Positions 37,233 to 46,109 of a stretch of DNA of 64,000 nucleotides are shown here, piece by piece. The notes below the pieces were generated by a model that had not been told where the DNA came from, ran no database searches, and worked only from the letters and a program-made list of their open reading frames with translations. Each line of letters begins with the position of its first letter. The first letter of the stretch is position 1. Location of the stretch: positions 1 to 64,000 of the forward strand of contig NZ_BMUA01000021.1 in assembly GCF_014649955.1 (NCBI RefSeq). The letters are read 5' to 3'. Both the position numbers and the translations under genes were made by a program. This DNA comes from Streptomyces violascens. GTDB taxonomy: Bacteria; Actinomycetota; Actinomycetes; Streptomycetales; Streptomycetaceae.

Positions 37233-38018
37233 CCACAGCATTGCCGAGCCTTCCCTGTCCGCGTACACGACCCATCACCAGGACCGGGCCCGTCCGGGCG
37301 TGGCGGCGGACGCCCATCGCCTGAGGCCGGTCGAGGGCCAGGACTCGGTGCATGTGATCACTGCGGCCGTCCTGCTCGCGGACGACCAACCATCAGGCCC
37401 TGGCGGCCGTGGCGGAACCGCCCGTTGTGACGCAGACGTCGTCCAGGACACGCATGTTGTCGGTGACAGGGAAGAGCGGGCGGGGCGCGGGCGCCCTCGC
37501 CGACACTCCATGCGGCATTGCCCTGGTGCCGGCCCCCAGGCCAGTACCGGGGCAATGCGCGTCTATTCGGCGAGAAGACCACCGACGCGGCAGCGCCGCG
37601 ATGGAGGTGAAGGTGGTCGTCCGGATCGACCAGGCCGGTGCGGTCCGCCGCGACGGCCGTTGGGTGGTATCCCGACCGGATCGACCTGAGACTGTCCTGG
37701 TGCGATGTGACGCTCGACTTCACCGAGGCCGTGATCACGCAGGACACCCCCCCTGCACATCGACATGAACATGCGCGGCGGAACGCTGCTCCGCCGTCGC
37801 GGCGGACTGCTCCGCAAACCGGCGTAGCGACGCGGCGGCTGAAGCACAGCTGATACAAACCCGCGGGGCGGTCGAAGCCTGACGCTGACCAGCTGGAAGC
37901 GGGCCTCCTGAAGTCTGTGGACGTACCCGGAGTCCGGTGTACGTCCCTGTCTTTGGGAGGCGGCTGAGGTGTCCAGAGGTGCGAAGCGTTCGGTCCCGCG
38001 CGGGCACGGGGGTCAGAC
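37233..38018. other. Intergenic, no gene seen
   Basis: About 790 bases without a believable coding frame on either strand. The last 30 bases hold GGGGGTC before the next gene's start. Confidence 0.35.
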
Positions 38019-39101
38019 ATGAGCACGACCAACCCGCCCGGGCCCCCCGATACGACCACCGATACGGACACCGGGACCGAGCCGCCCGCCCCAGGTCACA
38101 GCGGCGTATGGGGCGGCCGCACATGGCGGCCCAGCACATGGCGCCCCCGCACATGGGGTGGACACGCATGGGGCCCGGGCACATGGAGGCGAGGCCGGCT
38201 CATCGCCGCCGGCGCCGTGCTCTGCGCCCTGCTCATGGCGCTTCACTCCCTGGTCCCCAACACCATCGGCAACCTCGGCAGCCTGCTGCAGACGGTGCTG
38301 CCCTGGACGGGCCTGAGTGTGCTGCTCCTGCTGGCGCTCGCCATCGTGCGCCGTTCCAAGCTCGCGGCCGTCTCGGTGCTCGCCCCGGCCGTCGTCTGGT
38401 GCTCGCTGTTCGCCGGCACCCTCGTGGACAAGGGATCCGGGGGCGGCGACCTGACCGTGGTCAGCCACAACGTGGACGAGGAGAACGCCGACCCCGGAAG
38501 GACCGCCCGGGCGCTGGCCGCCTCGGGCGCCGACGTACTGGCGCTGGAGGAGCTGCCCCGCAAGGCCACCGCAAGGTCCACGTACGAGCAGGAGCTGGCG
38601 TCCGGCTACCCCTACTCCGCGGTCCGCGGCAGCGTCGGAGTGTGGAGCAAGTACCCGCTCAGGGCGGTGGAACCGCTGGAGATCATGCCCTGGACACGCG
38701 CTCTGCGTGCCACGGTCGACACGCCGAAGGGGCCCGTCGCCCTCTATGTCGCGCACCTCGCCTCGGTCCGGGTGCTGCCGACGGCCGGTTTCGCCACGGA
38801 GACCCGCAACGAGTCGGCCGCGAAACTGGCCGCGGCCGTGCGGGCCGAATCCCTGGCGCGGGTCCTCGTGGTGGGCGACTTCAACGGGTCGGCCGACGAC
38901 TCGGCCCTGCAAACACTGACGGGGCAGTTGCGTTCGGCGCAGACGGAGGCGGGCGGCGGATTCGGCTTCACCTGGCCCGCCCGGTTCCCGGTGGTCCGCC
39001 TCGACCAGATCATGGTGAAGGCCATCGTGCCGGTCTCGTCGTGGACCCTGCCCGACACCGGGAGCGACCACTTGCCCGTCGGAGCGTCTCTCCGTATCTG
39101 A
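38019..39101 (+). CDS. VanJ-like membrane-anchored endonuclease/exonuclease/phosphatase-fold protein
   Basis: A 360-aa protein. The cytoplasmic tail includes a run of Trp-containing repeats (residues about 30-57: RTWRP, STWRP, RTWGG, HAWGP, GTWRR), then three membrane helices (about 60-80, 95-110, 116-134), then a C-terminal EEP domain: VVSHNVD, LALEELPR, VVGDFNGSADD and GSDHLPVGAS, giving Asn, Glu, Asp/Asn and Asp/His metal and phosphate ligands. The layout is that of VanJ, a membrane protein linked to teicoplanin resistance in Streptomyces coelicolor. A two-component system follows on the same strand, separated by a hairpin and about 140 bases. Possible role: dephosphorylation of undecaprenyl or cell-wall precursors outside the membrane. 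Confidence 0.85.
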   Translation: MSTTNPPGPPDTTTDTDTGTEPPAPGHSGVWGGRTWRPSTWRPRTWGGHAWGPGTWRRGRLIAAGAVLCALLMALHSLVPNTIGNLGSLLQTVLPWTGLSVLLLLALAIVRRSKLAAVSVLAPAVVWCSLFAGTLVDKGSGGGDLTVVSHNVDEENADPGRTARALAASGADVLALEELPRKATARSTYEQELASGYPYSAVRGSVGVWSKYPLRAVEPLEIMPWTRALRATVDTPKGPVALYVAHLASVRVLPTAGFATETRNESAAKLAAAVRAESLARVLVVGDFNGSADDSALQTLTGQLRSAQTEAGGGFGFTWPARFPVVRLDQIMVKAIVPVSSWTLPDTGSDHLPVGASLRI

Positions 39102-39124
39102 TGGCTGGTCACCTCAAGGCGGCC

Positions 39125-39140
39125 GCCCGGCTACCCGGGC
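39125..39140 (+). terminator. Hairpin after the VanJ-like gene
   Basis: GCCCGG (39125-39130) pairs with CCGGGC (39135-39140) around a 4-base loop, 23 bases after the stop codon. Without a T-run it may only weaken readthrough into the regulator pair. Confidence 0.5.
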
Positions 39141-39238
39141 AACCGGGCCCTCATGACTACGATTCGATCAACAACCGGCACGAATGCAGCATGAGCATGA
39201 ATGCCGCGGAAAAGCAGAGAAGCGGAGAAGGTGACTTC

Positions 39239-39967
39239 TTGTCTGGATCCCTCGTCCCGGACCCGGTCGGGGTGCTGGTCGTCGAGGACGACGCGGTCAT
39301 CCGCCGAGCCGTCCAACTGGCCCTGGAGCGCTATGGGTACGAGGTGTCGGTCGCGGGCGACGGGCTCGACGGCCTGGAGGCGTTCCGGGCCGGGAAGCAG
39401 GATCTGCTGATCCTGGATGTGATGCTGCCGGGCCTGGACGGCATCGGGCTCTGCCGGCGCATCCGCGAGGAGAGCCTCGTACCGATCCTGATGATGTCCG
39501 CCCGCGGCGACGCCCTGGATGTGGTGGCCGGTCTTGAGGCAGGGGCCGACGACTATGTGGTCAAGCCCGTCGACATCGGCATCCTCGTCGCCCGCATCCG
39601 GACCCTGCTGCGGCGTGCCACCTTCCACCCGGGGGCGGCGCAGACGGCACCCGGCAGGCCGGGTCCCGCCGCCGCGCCCGGCCTGCTCGTCTTCGGGGAC
39701 CTGACCATCGACACGCTCGGCCTCGATGTGCGCCGAGGCGGCGAGCCCGTCCTGCTGACCCCCACCGAGCTGCGTCTGCTTCTGGCCTTCGCCGAGAACC
39801 CCGGCACGGTCCTCGACCGGCGGCACCTCCTGCGCGAGGTGTGGGACTACGGGTGGGAGGGCGACACACGGGTCGTCGATCTCTGTGTGGTGCGGCTGCG
39901 CAAGAAGATCGGTGCCGGCCGCGTCGAGACCGTCCGCGGCTTCGGCTACAAACTCGTGCGGACCTGA
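39239..39967 (+). CDS. OmpR/PhoB-type response regulator (CseB-like)
   Basis: A 242-aa DNA-binding regulator. The receiver domain has VLVVEDDAVIRRAV with the acidic pair, LLILDVMLPGLDG with phospho-acceptor Asp60, and VVKPVDIG with the conserved Lys. The C-terminal winged helix reads LLTPTELRLLLAFAE and ends VETVRGFGYKL. The end is close to that of CseB, the regulator of the sigma-E cell-envelope stress gene in Streptomyces. TTG 39239, with GGAGAAGG 7 bases upstream, gives the normal length; ATG 39191 would add 16 residues without a good ribosome site. It is followed at 10 bases by its kinase. Confidence 0.92.
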   Translation: MSGSLVPDPVGVLVVEDDAVIRRAVQLALERYGYEVSVAGDGLDGLEAFRAGKQDLLILDVMLPGLDGIGLCRRIREESLVPILMMSARGDALDVVAGLEAGADDYVVKPVDIGILVARIRTLLRRATFHPGAAQTAPGRPGPAAAPGLLVFGDLTIDTLGLDVRRGGEPVLLTPTELRLLLAFAENPGTVLDRRHLLREVWDYGWEGDTRVVDLCVVRLRKKIGAGRVETVRGFGYKLVRT

Positions 39968-39977
39968 GACGGCCGCC

Positions 39978-41222
39978 ATGGGATCCCTCAATCCCCGCGC
40001 CCTGCGCTGGAAGATCGCCGCGCTGGCCGCGGTCGCCTGCTGCGCCGTCGCCACCGTGATCGGCGTACTGGTCCACAACGCGACCGCGGATCATGGTCGG
40101 CGGGCCGGCGAGGACCGGTCGGTCACTCAACTGCGCGACGCGGAGCGGGAGTTCGACCGTACGGGCAAGAGGCCCGAGGCCGCCGGGCTCGGCCCGGTGG
40201 ACGAGCTTCCCGCGCCGCTGCGAGCGAAGCTGGCCGACGCACGCGCACCAGGTGAGTACGCCGTCTGGTACGACGAGAAGCCGCCGAACTGGTACTGGAT
40301 GTGGGCCGCCGTGCGGGTCGGCGACCAAGTGCTTTCCGTGCGCACGGACATGAGTGCCGAGGTGCGCAGCCTCCAGCTGCTGGACCGCAGCATCGTCAAG
40401 GCGGTCCTGGCCGCCCTCGCCGTGGTCGTGCCGCTGGCCGCGCTCGCCACCGAGCCGATCAACCGACGGCTGCGGCACGGCGCCCGCACCGCCCGCCGGA
40501 TCGCCGACGGCGACCTCGACGCGCGCATCGGCCACACCGGCAGGGCGCGCGACGAGATCACCGAGATGTCCGCGGCCATGGATGCCATGGCGGCCACCCT
40601 CCAACGCAGACTGGAGTCGGAGAAGCGCTTCACCGCGGACGTCGCCCACGAGCTGCGCACCCCGCTGATGGGTCTGGTCACCGCTGCGGGGCTGCTCCCC
40701 GGGCACGACGAGGCCGCGGACCTGGTCCGTAAGGAAGTGGGAACCCTGCGCCATCTGATCGAGGACCTCCTGGAGATCTCCCGGCTCGACGCGGGGGCCG
40801 AGGAGGCCCGGCACGACGCGGTCCCGCTCGGCGAGCTGGTGGCCGACGTGATCCGCCGTGGCGGGACCGAGACGGAGGTACGGGTCGAGGACTTCGATGT
40901 CGTGCGCACCGACCCGCGCCGGGTGGAACGGATCGTCACCAATCTCGTGGCCAACGCGCACCGGCACGGCGCGCCCCCCGTCGAGGTCACCGTCGCCGGG
41001 ACACGGGTCGTCGTGCGCGACCACGGTCCCGGCTTCCCCGCCGATCTGCTCGCCCACGGGCCTCAGCGCTTCCGTACGGAGGCCGCCGAGCGTGGCCAGG
41101 GGCACGGCCTGGGGCTGACCATCGCGCTCGGCCAGTCCGCGGTCCTCAACGCCCGGCTCACCTTCACCAACGCGCCCGACGGCGGCGCGGTCGCCACCCT
41201 CGAACTCGGCCCCGTTTCCTGA
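39978..41222 (+). CDS. HAMP-domain sensor histidine kinase (CseC-like)
   Basis: A 414-aa inner-membrane sensor. TM1 (about 7-31), a short extracytoplasmic loop of about 100 residues including PPNWYWMWAAVR, TM2 (about 137-152), a HAMP linker with ARRIADGDLDARIG, the H-box DVAHELRTPLMG with phospho-acceptor His224, the N-box NLVANAHRHG, and the ATP-binding DHGPGFP and GHGLGLTIA blocks. It is co-transcribed with the response regulator. The nearby VanJ-like gene suggests the pair senses envelope or antibiotic stress and controls that gene. No extracytoplasmic ligand domain is recognised. Confidence 0.92.
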   Translation: MGSLNPRALRWKIAALAAVACCAVATVIGVLVHNATADHGRRAGEDRSVTQLRDAEREFDRTGKRPEAAGLGPVDELPAPLRAKLADARAPGEYAVWYDEKPPNWYWMWAAVRVGDQVLSVRTDMSAEVRSLQLLDRSIVKAVLAALAVVVPLAALATEPINRRLRHGARTARRIADGDLDARIGHTGRARDEITEMSAAMDAMAATLQRRLESEKRFTADVAHELRTPLMGLVTAAGLLPGHDEAADLVRKEVGTLRHLIEDLLEISRLDAGAEEARHDAVPLGELVADVIRRGGTETEVRVEDFDVVRTDPRRVERIVTNLVANAHRHGAPPVEVTVAGTRVVVRDHGPGFPADLLAHGPQRFRTEAAERGQGHGLGLTIALGQSAVLNARLTFTNAPDGGAVATLELGPVS

Positions 41223-41300
41223 GAGTTCAGGTCAGCTTGGGCAGCAGCGGCTCGAGGAGCATGTGAGACCTGCCCCCATGGGTGGTGCGAGCAGGACACA

Positions 41301-41576
41301 GGCGGAGCGACTCCCGAGGAGATCCGGCAGGCTCTGCCGGCAGAGCACGGGCCTGCCCGACTTCACCCTGCGGACGACGAACCCAGCCTCGTCCCCGTCC
41401 TGCGAGTCCTGCGCGAGGCTCTCCATCTGCCCTTGGGCCAGGCACGCACGATGGCGAGCGACCTCAAGGAGACCGGCCTGGTTGGCACTCTGGTCGAGAT
41501 GGAGCTCATTGCTGCTGGGCTGCTACGCCGATCGGTAGCTACGACCATCGAGACACGCGAGACACAGGCCGGCTGA
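41301..41576 (+). pseudogene. Gene remnant reading to a normal stop
   Basis: The frame gives about 90 residues in G/C-third style: TPEEIRQALPAEHG, SLVPVLRVLREALHLPLGQA, SDLKETGLVGTLVEMELIAA and ATTIETRETQAG, then TGA. There is no acceptable start codon in frame, so it is a 5'-truncated relic or a gene whose start is lost. The helical repeat pattern is not assignable to a family. Confidence 0.4.
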
Positions 41577-41942
41577 ATCCCCCCCGCATCCGTCGGCACG
41601 TAACCGGAACGGCTTGACAAACAGCATTAGGAATCGACTAGACAGCTCAATCCGTCAGGATCCAGTGAGAATCGATCAAGATTCGGTGCAACGGCACCGC
41701 CGTGTGGCCTTCAGTTGGCCCCATCGGCCATGTAGAGCGCTCAGCTCGCGAGGCACTGCCCAGGGAAGCATCCAGCGGCGCACCCGTATCCGGAAGATGG
41801 ATCTTTGCGGAGACTGCGGCCTGGGAGGGCGTACGTGGGCTGACCTGCGACGGCTCGGTGCAGGTGGGCCGGGCCCGTCCTGACGTTGGCCGTTCGCCCC
41901 CTAATAGGTCCTGCTCCGCGCCCGCCGGCGCCGGCCTGGTGA
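41577..41942. other. Intergenic, with a possible promoter
   Basis: About 365 bases. A canonical -35-like TTGACA occurs at 41614-41619, but 17 bases on there is only a weak ACTAGA. The inverted GAATC/GATTC pair at about 41671-41685 is short. No supported gene lies downstream on the plus strand. Confidence 0.3.
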
Positions 41943-41961
41943 CCGTCCGACCGGCGGACGG
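41943..41961 (-). terminator. Terminator of the DHFR-family gene
   Basis: CCGTCCG and CGGACGG form a perfect 7-bp stem with a 5-base loop, 7 bases beyond the minus-strand stop codon. Confidence 0.7.
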
Positions 41962-41968
41962 GGCGTCG

Positions 41969-42574
41969 TCACGCAGGAACGCCGAGCGGCGGGTGCTTGA
42001 GCACGCGGGGCTTGTACTCGACCAGCTGGATGCGGCCGTCGAAGGTGCGGTGCCCGATCATCTCGAGGGCAACGTCCGGATAGCCGTCGTAGATGCGTTC
42101 CTTGCCCGTGGCCCCGGTGATCACCGGGAACATCACGACCCGGAAGCGGTCGACGAGTCCGGCCCGTAGCAGGGACCGGCACAAGCTGAGGCTGCCGATC
42201 GTGCTGAGGAGCCCCGAGCCACTCGCCTTCATGACGCGGACCGCCTCGACGGCGTCGTCGCGGACGAGCCTGGAGTTGGCCCACGTCAGTGGCTCCTCGA
42301 GTGCGGAGGAGAACACCACCTTGGACGCTTGCGTGAGCTCGTCGACGGACGCCTCCTCCTCGGGCCTGAACTCGTCTTGGCCGTCCGGGACCTCGCCTGC
42401 GGCGAAGCCCGACATCAGGCGGTAGGTGTTCGCTCCCATCAGGTAGGTGGCCTCGGGCTGCTCGCCGAGCCATGCGAGGTACTCCGGGCCCTCGAGGCCC
42501 CAGAACCCGGGCCATCCCTCTCCCGATGCGTGGCCGTCGAGGGAGGTGATGAAGTCGACGAGAAGCTCCGACAT
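41969..42574 (-). CDS. Dihydrofolate reductase/RibD C-terminal domain-like protein
   Basis: A 201-aa protein with the DHFR/RibD-C fold typical of small streptomycete stand-alone proteins: LLVDFITSLDGHASGE at the start, TYLMGANTYRLMSG, then LLSTIGSLSLCRSLLRAGLVDRF and the closing FRVVMFPVITGATGKERI. Family members use NADPH to reduce pteridines, ribityl intermediates or unknown substrates; this one is likely not the essential DHFR. Start ATG 42574 has AAAGGAC 6 bases upstream. It is a single-gene unit. Confidence 0.85.
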   Translation of the reverse strand: MSELLVDFITSLDGHASGEGWPGFWGLEGPEYLAWLGEQPEATYLMGANTYRLMSGFAAGEVPDGQDEFRPEEEASVDELTQASKVVFSSALEEPLTWANSRLVRDDAVEAVRVMKASGSGLLSTIGSLSLCRSLLRAGLVDRFRVVMFPVITGATGKERIYDGYPDVALEMIGHRTFDGRIQLVEYKPRVLKHPPLGVPA

Positions 42575-43114
42575 GGCGGTGTCCTTTCTGGAGTGTCACG
42601 AACTTGGACGGGCCGGGAGCCACAAACTCATCGGCCGCGCGGTGGAATAGCGAGAAAACCCATGACGCTGCAGCCCATCAGGTCGGAGGAGCGGCACCGC
42701 TTGGAGAGCCCGGAGGTGTGACTCTTCGCTCCACATGACACCCGCACAGCGGGCTGACCTGGGCCACGACAGCGAAGTGTTCGCGACGCTTGCCACCAGA
42801 TGGTGGTGGACACCTGTTCCGAACCTTCGGAACGCCTGCCACTGCGGGAGGCATGTCTCTGCTGGTCACCATGCTGCCCGTCGTGCGCTCCCGGTATGCC
42901 CGTCCGGCTCCGTGCCCAGCTGACCGGCATCTTCCCGGCACTGGAACGAGTATAGGAGGGGCCGTAGCGGGAGAGCTGTCGGCGACGAGCCGCGGTAGCG
43001 CCTTCTTGTCGATGCTGATGCTGCCCAGCCCCCAAGTCCCCACCCGAGCCCTACGGCCCGGCCCGCAGGCCCGGGGGAAGTCGCGGGCAGCTTCCTCCTT
43101 CGGGGCGGCTCCCA
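42575..43114. other. Intergenic, no gene seen
   Basis: About 540 bases between two minus-strand units. Several open frames exist but none has a good start, codon pattern and length together. Nothing is recognised. Confidence 0.35.
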
Positions 43115-43147
43115 CTCAGTGGTGCCGACCCCGACGGGGTCACTGAG
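43115..43147 (-). terminator. Terminator of the F420-reductase operon
   Basis: GACCCC (43127-43132) and GGGGTC (43136-43141) form an inner stem with a 3-base loop; CTCAGT (43115-43120) and ACTGAG (43142-43147) an outer one. It overlaps the stop codon of the minus-strand gene. Confidence 0.6.
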
Positions 43148-43784
43148 CGATGGATACGGCGAAGGGCTGGAAGCCGTGTCGGCGCAGGATGTGGGGCACC
43201 ACCAGGATCATGGCCTCGGTGGCGCGGGCTGTGGTGATGTCGCCGAGGTCCTCGATCCATGCGGGCTGCCAGCCCAGGTCGCCGAGCAGGCCGGTGACCG
43301 TCTTCTTCGCGTGTTCGTCGTTACCCGACACGTAGACGGTCGGCGGGGTGGCCAGGGTCTCGGGGGCGGTCATGACCGTGAACAGCATGGTGTTGAGGGT
43401 CTTGACCACACGGGTGTCCGGGAAGAGGGCCTGAAGTTGCTCGGCGAGGCTGCTGCCTGGGTAGCAAAGGGCGCCGGGCAGGCCGTCGTCGGCTTCTCGG
43501 GTCGCGTTGGAGACGTCGACCACTATCTTTCCGGCGAGTTCGGTGCGCAGATCGGTGAGGCGGTCCAGAGTGCTGTCGCCGGGCGTCGCATTGATCACGA
43601 TGTCCGCGGTGCGGGCGACGGTGCGGTGGTCGGCGAAGCAGATGCTGGGGTCGATGCTTTCGGCAGGCGCTGATGTCTCTTCCGGGTTCCTGACACCGAG
43701 GGTTACGTGGTGTCCGGCTGCGGAGAGCTTGCCGGCGAGGCTGGCGCCCACGCGACCGGCGCCCAGGATGCCGATGCTGGTCAT
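43140..43784 (-). CDS. F420-dependent NADP oxidoreductase-like protein
   Basis: A 214-aa Rossmann protein: SIGILGAGRVGASLAGKLSA at the N-terminus, VTLGVRNPEE with the 2'-phosphate-binding Arg/Asn typical for NADP, DIVINATPGDST, and VVKTLNTMLFTVM. This is the coenzyme F420:NADP oxidoreductase-like pattern (transfer of hydride between F420H2 and NADP). ATG 43784 has AAGGAG 9 bases upstream. It lies 48 bases downstream of the inositol-phosphatase-like gene, the pair being divergent from a LysR regulator, probably a redox or detoxification unit under its control. Confidence 0.85.
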   Translation of the reverse strand: MTSIGILGAGRVGASLAGKLSAAGHHVTLGVRNPEETSAPAESIDPSICFADHRTVARTADIVINATPGDSTLDRLTDLRTELAGKIVVDVSNATREADDGLPGALCYPGSSLAEQLQALFPDTRVVKTLNTMLFTVMTAPETLATPPTVYVSGNDEHAKKTVTGLLGDLGWQPAWIEDLGDITTARATEAMILVVPHILRRHGFQPFAVSIAQ

Positions 43785-43832
43785 GAGATGACGCTCCTTG
43801 CGGTGTGAGGTGGGTAGAGCACAGGTGTCCGG

Positions 43833-44645
43833 TCAGGCAAACGGCGACAGGACCTTGAGGGCGGCGGTGTGGATGCCGGGGGCGGCGGCCAGGAAGTCGC
43901 GGCTGCCCGTGTTCCAGGGCCTGCCCGCCAGGTCGGTGACGGTGCCTCCGGCCTCGGAGACCAGCAGCGCACCGGCGACCAGACCGGAGCGAACGTCGGA
44001 GAACTGCCAGAAGGCGTCCGTGCGTCCGGCGGCGACGTGGATGAGCTGCATCGTGGCGGGAACGGACACGCGCACGACCAGGCCGTTGATGAGCATGGCG
44101 GTGACCGAGTCACCGATCCGCCGGAAGGTGCGCTCGTCCTCGCCGGGCCTGGCCTGGCCGGTGCCGACGAGCGCGGCGCCCAGATCGGTCTTGGCGGACA
44201 CCTTCAGGGGCCGCTCGTTGAGGCGGGCACCCCCGCCGGCGACAGCGGTGTAAGTGTCGCCGGTTAGTGGCAGGTGGACGACGGTGAGCACCGGCTGGTT
44301 GTCGCGGACCAGGGTGGCGGTCACGGCCCAGTCCTCCATGCCGTGAACGTGGTTGATGTTGCCCTCGGCGGGGTCGACGACCCACCACTCTCCCGACGGG
44401 AGCGCACCGCCGGCCAGCTCGTCCTCGGCCCACTGCGATCCCTGCCGGGCCCGTAGCAGCGGCTCGCGCAACACGTCCAGCACCGCATCGTCGTTGGCGT
44501 GGATCTCGGAGACGATCTCCTCCAGGCTCACGCCCCGGGCGTGCGGGGTGTGGCGGTCGCGCAGGGTGAGGCCTGCGGCCTTCACTGCGGCGGTCACCTC
44601 GGACAGGAGCGTCGTGCCGGCGGCGAAAGGCATGGCTGTGCTCAT
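43833..44645 (-). CDS. Inositol-monophosphatase-fold protein with altered metal motif
   Basis: A 270-aa cytoplasmic protein with the IMPase fold: the WWVVDPAEGNINHVHGMEDWAV block and the late FSDVRSGLVAGALLVSEAGG block. In the canonical first block, DPIDGT, the second Asp and Thr are D and T; here they are E and N. This could change metal use or specificity, so the substrate may not be inositol phosphate. Family role: hydrolysis of a phosphate monoester. ATG 44645 has AGGGAG 7 bases upstream. It is the first gene of a two-gene unit divergent from the LysR gene. Confidence 0.82.
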   Translation of the reverse strand: MSTAMPFAAGTTLLSEVTAAVKAAGLTLRDRHTPHARGVSLEEIVSEIHANDDAVLDVLREPLLRARQGSQWAEDELAGGALPSGEWWVVDPAEGNINHVHGMEDWAVTATLVRDNQPVLTVVHLPLTGDTYTAVAGGGARLNERPLKVSAKTDLGAALVGTGQARPGEDERTFRRIGDSVTAMLINGLVVRVSVPATMQLIHVAAGRTDAFWQFSDVRSGLVAGALLVSEAGGTVTDLAGRPWNTGSRDFLAAAPGIHTAALKVLSPFA

Positions 44646-44739
44646 GATGGGCTCCCTGGGATTCGATGTGGGCGGGCGGTTCGTCGCGCACCTGCACTTC
44701 GAAGGTAGGCCCCCTAGTCATTAACAACAAGTGCATGCT

Positions 44740-44754
44740 ATTCAGCTATAGAAT
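44740..44754. promoter_or_regulatory. LysR-type binding site between divergent genes
   Basis: ATTCAGCTATAGAAT has dyad ends and fits the LysR T-N11-A consensus (T at 44741, A at 44753). It overlaps a -10-like TATAGA (44747-44752), just 8-10 bases before the LysR start codon, so bound regulator would repress its own gene and may activate the divergent pair. Confidence 0.65.
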
Positions 44755-44761
44755 TACCACC

Positions 44762-45742
44762 ATGCAACTGGATCTGAATCTGCTGCGGGCCCTGGACGCA
44801 CTACTGGAAGAGGGCAGCGTCGCCGGCGCCGCAGCACGCCTCCATGTCACCGCACCGGCGATGAGCCGCTCTCTGAGCCGCATCCGCAAGGCCACCGGTG
44901 ACCAGATCCTGGTCCGCACCGGCCGTAGCATGGTTCCCACCACCCGCGCACTGGCTATGCGGGCCCAGGTCCACACCCTCGTACAGCAGGCCCACCAGCT
45001 TCTTTCCGCGCAGCAAGAACTCGACCTGGCAGCTCTGGACCGGGTGTTCACCGTGCGCTGGCACGACGCCCTGACCGCCGCCTGCGGCACCGCCCTGATC
45101 ACCGCCGTCCACCGCCAGGCTCCCGGCGTCCGGCTGCGGCTGTCCGCCGAACCCGGGACGGACGACGCCGAGCTGCGCCGGGGCGAGGTCGACCTCGAAT
45201 CGAGTTCCAGCGCTCCGGCGCTCCCCGACATCCGTCACCGCCTCGTCGGCACCGACCGGCTGGTCATCGCCGTCCGACCAGGCCACCCCCTCACCGAAGG
45301 CCCCCTGAGCGTCGAGCGCTACGCAGCCGCCGAACACCTCACCGTTTCACGACGCGGAAGCCTGCGCGACCCGATCGACGACGCCCTGACCTCCCGCGGC
45401 CTCGAACGACGCGTCGTCGCCGCCGGGCCCACGGCCGCCTTCGCACTGCAACTCGCCTTCGACACCGACCTGGTCGTCACGCTGCCGCACGCGGCCACCC
45501 GCGCAGCCCGGGAACAACTCGGCCTCGCCAAACTGCCGCCGCCGCTCCCGCTGCCCGAGGTCCCCCTGTACCTGCTGTGGCACCAGCGCTACGACGACGA
45601 CCGCGCCCACACCTGGCTGCGAGACCTGGCCACCGAGACCGTCCAGACACTGTTCACGCCACCGACCGCCGCCTCCCAACAGCCCCTCATGACCGGACCG
45701 GGCAGTGACGAGTACGCCCGGGAACAGGCCCAGGGAAGCTGA
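44762..45742 (+). CDS. LysR-family transcriptional regulator
   Basis: A 326-aa regulator. The N-terminal winged helix starts LDLNLLRALDALLEEGSVAGAAARLHVTAPAMSRSLSRIR, and the C-terminal effector domain has VRLRLSAEP, RLVGTDRLVIAVRPGHPL and FDTDLVVTLPHAA. ATG 44762 is the family-typical start. It is transcribed away from the inositol-phosphatase/F420-reductase pair and shares the T-N11-A site with it. The inducer is unknown. Confidence 0.93.
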   Translation: MQLDLNLLRALDALLEEGSVAGAAARLHVTAPAMSRSLSRIRKATGDQILVRTGRSMVPTTRALAMRAQVHTLVQQAHQLLSAQQELDLAALDRVFTVRWHDALTAACGTALITAVHRQAPGVRLRLSAEPGTDDAELRRGEVDLESSSSAPALPDIRHRLVGTDRLVIAVRPGHPLTEGPLSVERYAAAEHLTVSRRGSLRDPIDDALTSRGLERRVVAAGPTAAFALQLAFDTDLVVTLPHAATRAAREQLGLAKLPPPLPLPEVPLYLLWHQRYDDDRAHTWLRDLATETVQTLFTPPTAASQQPLMTGPGSDEYAREQAQGS

Positions 45743-46109
45743 CTCCCGTTGTCGAGCACATCGCCTATTCCTGCGAGGCCAGGACGACCCGCTCAATCCT
45801 CGCCGGAGGCGTCCGGGTCGCGCGCAGCGGGCTCAGGCCGCCGCCGGGCAGATCGGGAAGCTGGAAGGAGTCCTCGTCATGGACATCAAAGCCATCCGCC
45901 CGCAGGTGGTTCACCGGGGTTCCGCCAACACCGTGTGCCATCCAGGCAGTTCGAGCGCCTCAGTGAAACCGCTCGCCACGACAGCGGCTCCACCAGTCAG
46001 CCCGCCGTGGCCTCGGCGGTGTTCTCCCACCAGCGACAGCTCAGCCAACGACTTCACCGGCTCGTCACCGCACAGAACGGCATCGACCAGCTCGAACAGC
46101 CGATCGGTC
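45743..46109. other. Intergenic, no gene seen
   Basis: About 370 bases after the LysR gene. A short reading LEGVLVMDIKAIRPQVVHRG is isolated and not enough to support a gene. Confidence 0.35.

Noticed and set aside
41614..41642. Strong promoter TTGACA with ACTAGA
   Set aside because: The -10 match is poor and no supported gene follows on that strand.
44721..44726. TTAACA as a -35 box for the LysR gene
   Set aside because: The spacing to TATAGA would be 20 bases, longer than usual; not supported without a start-point map.
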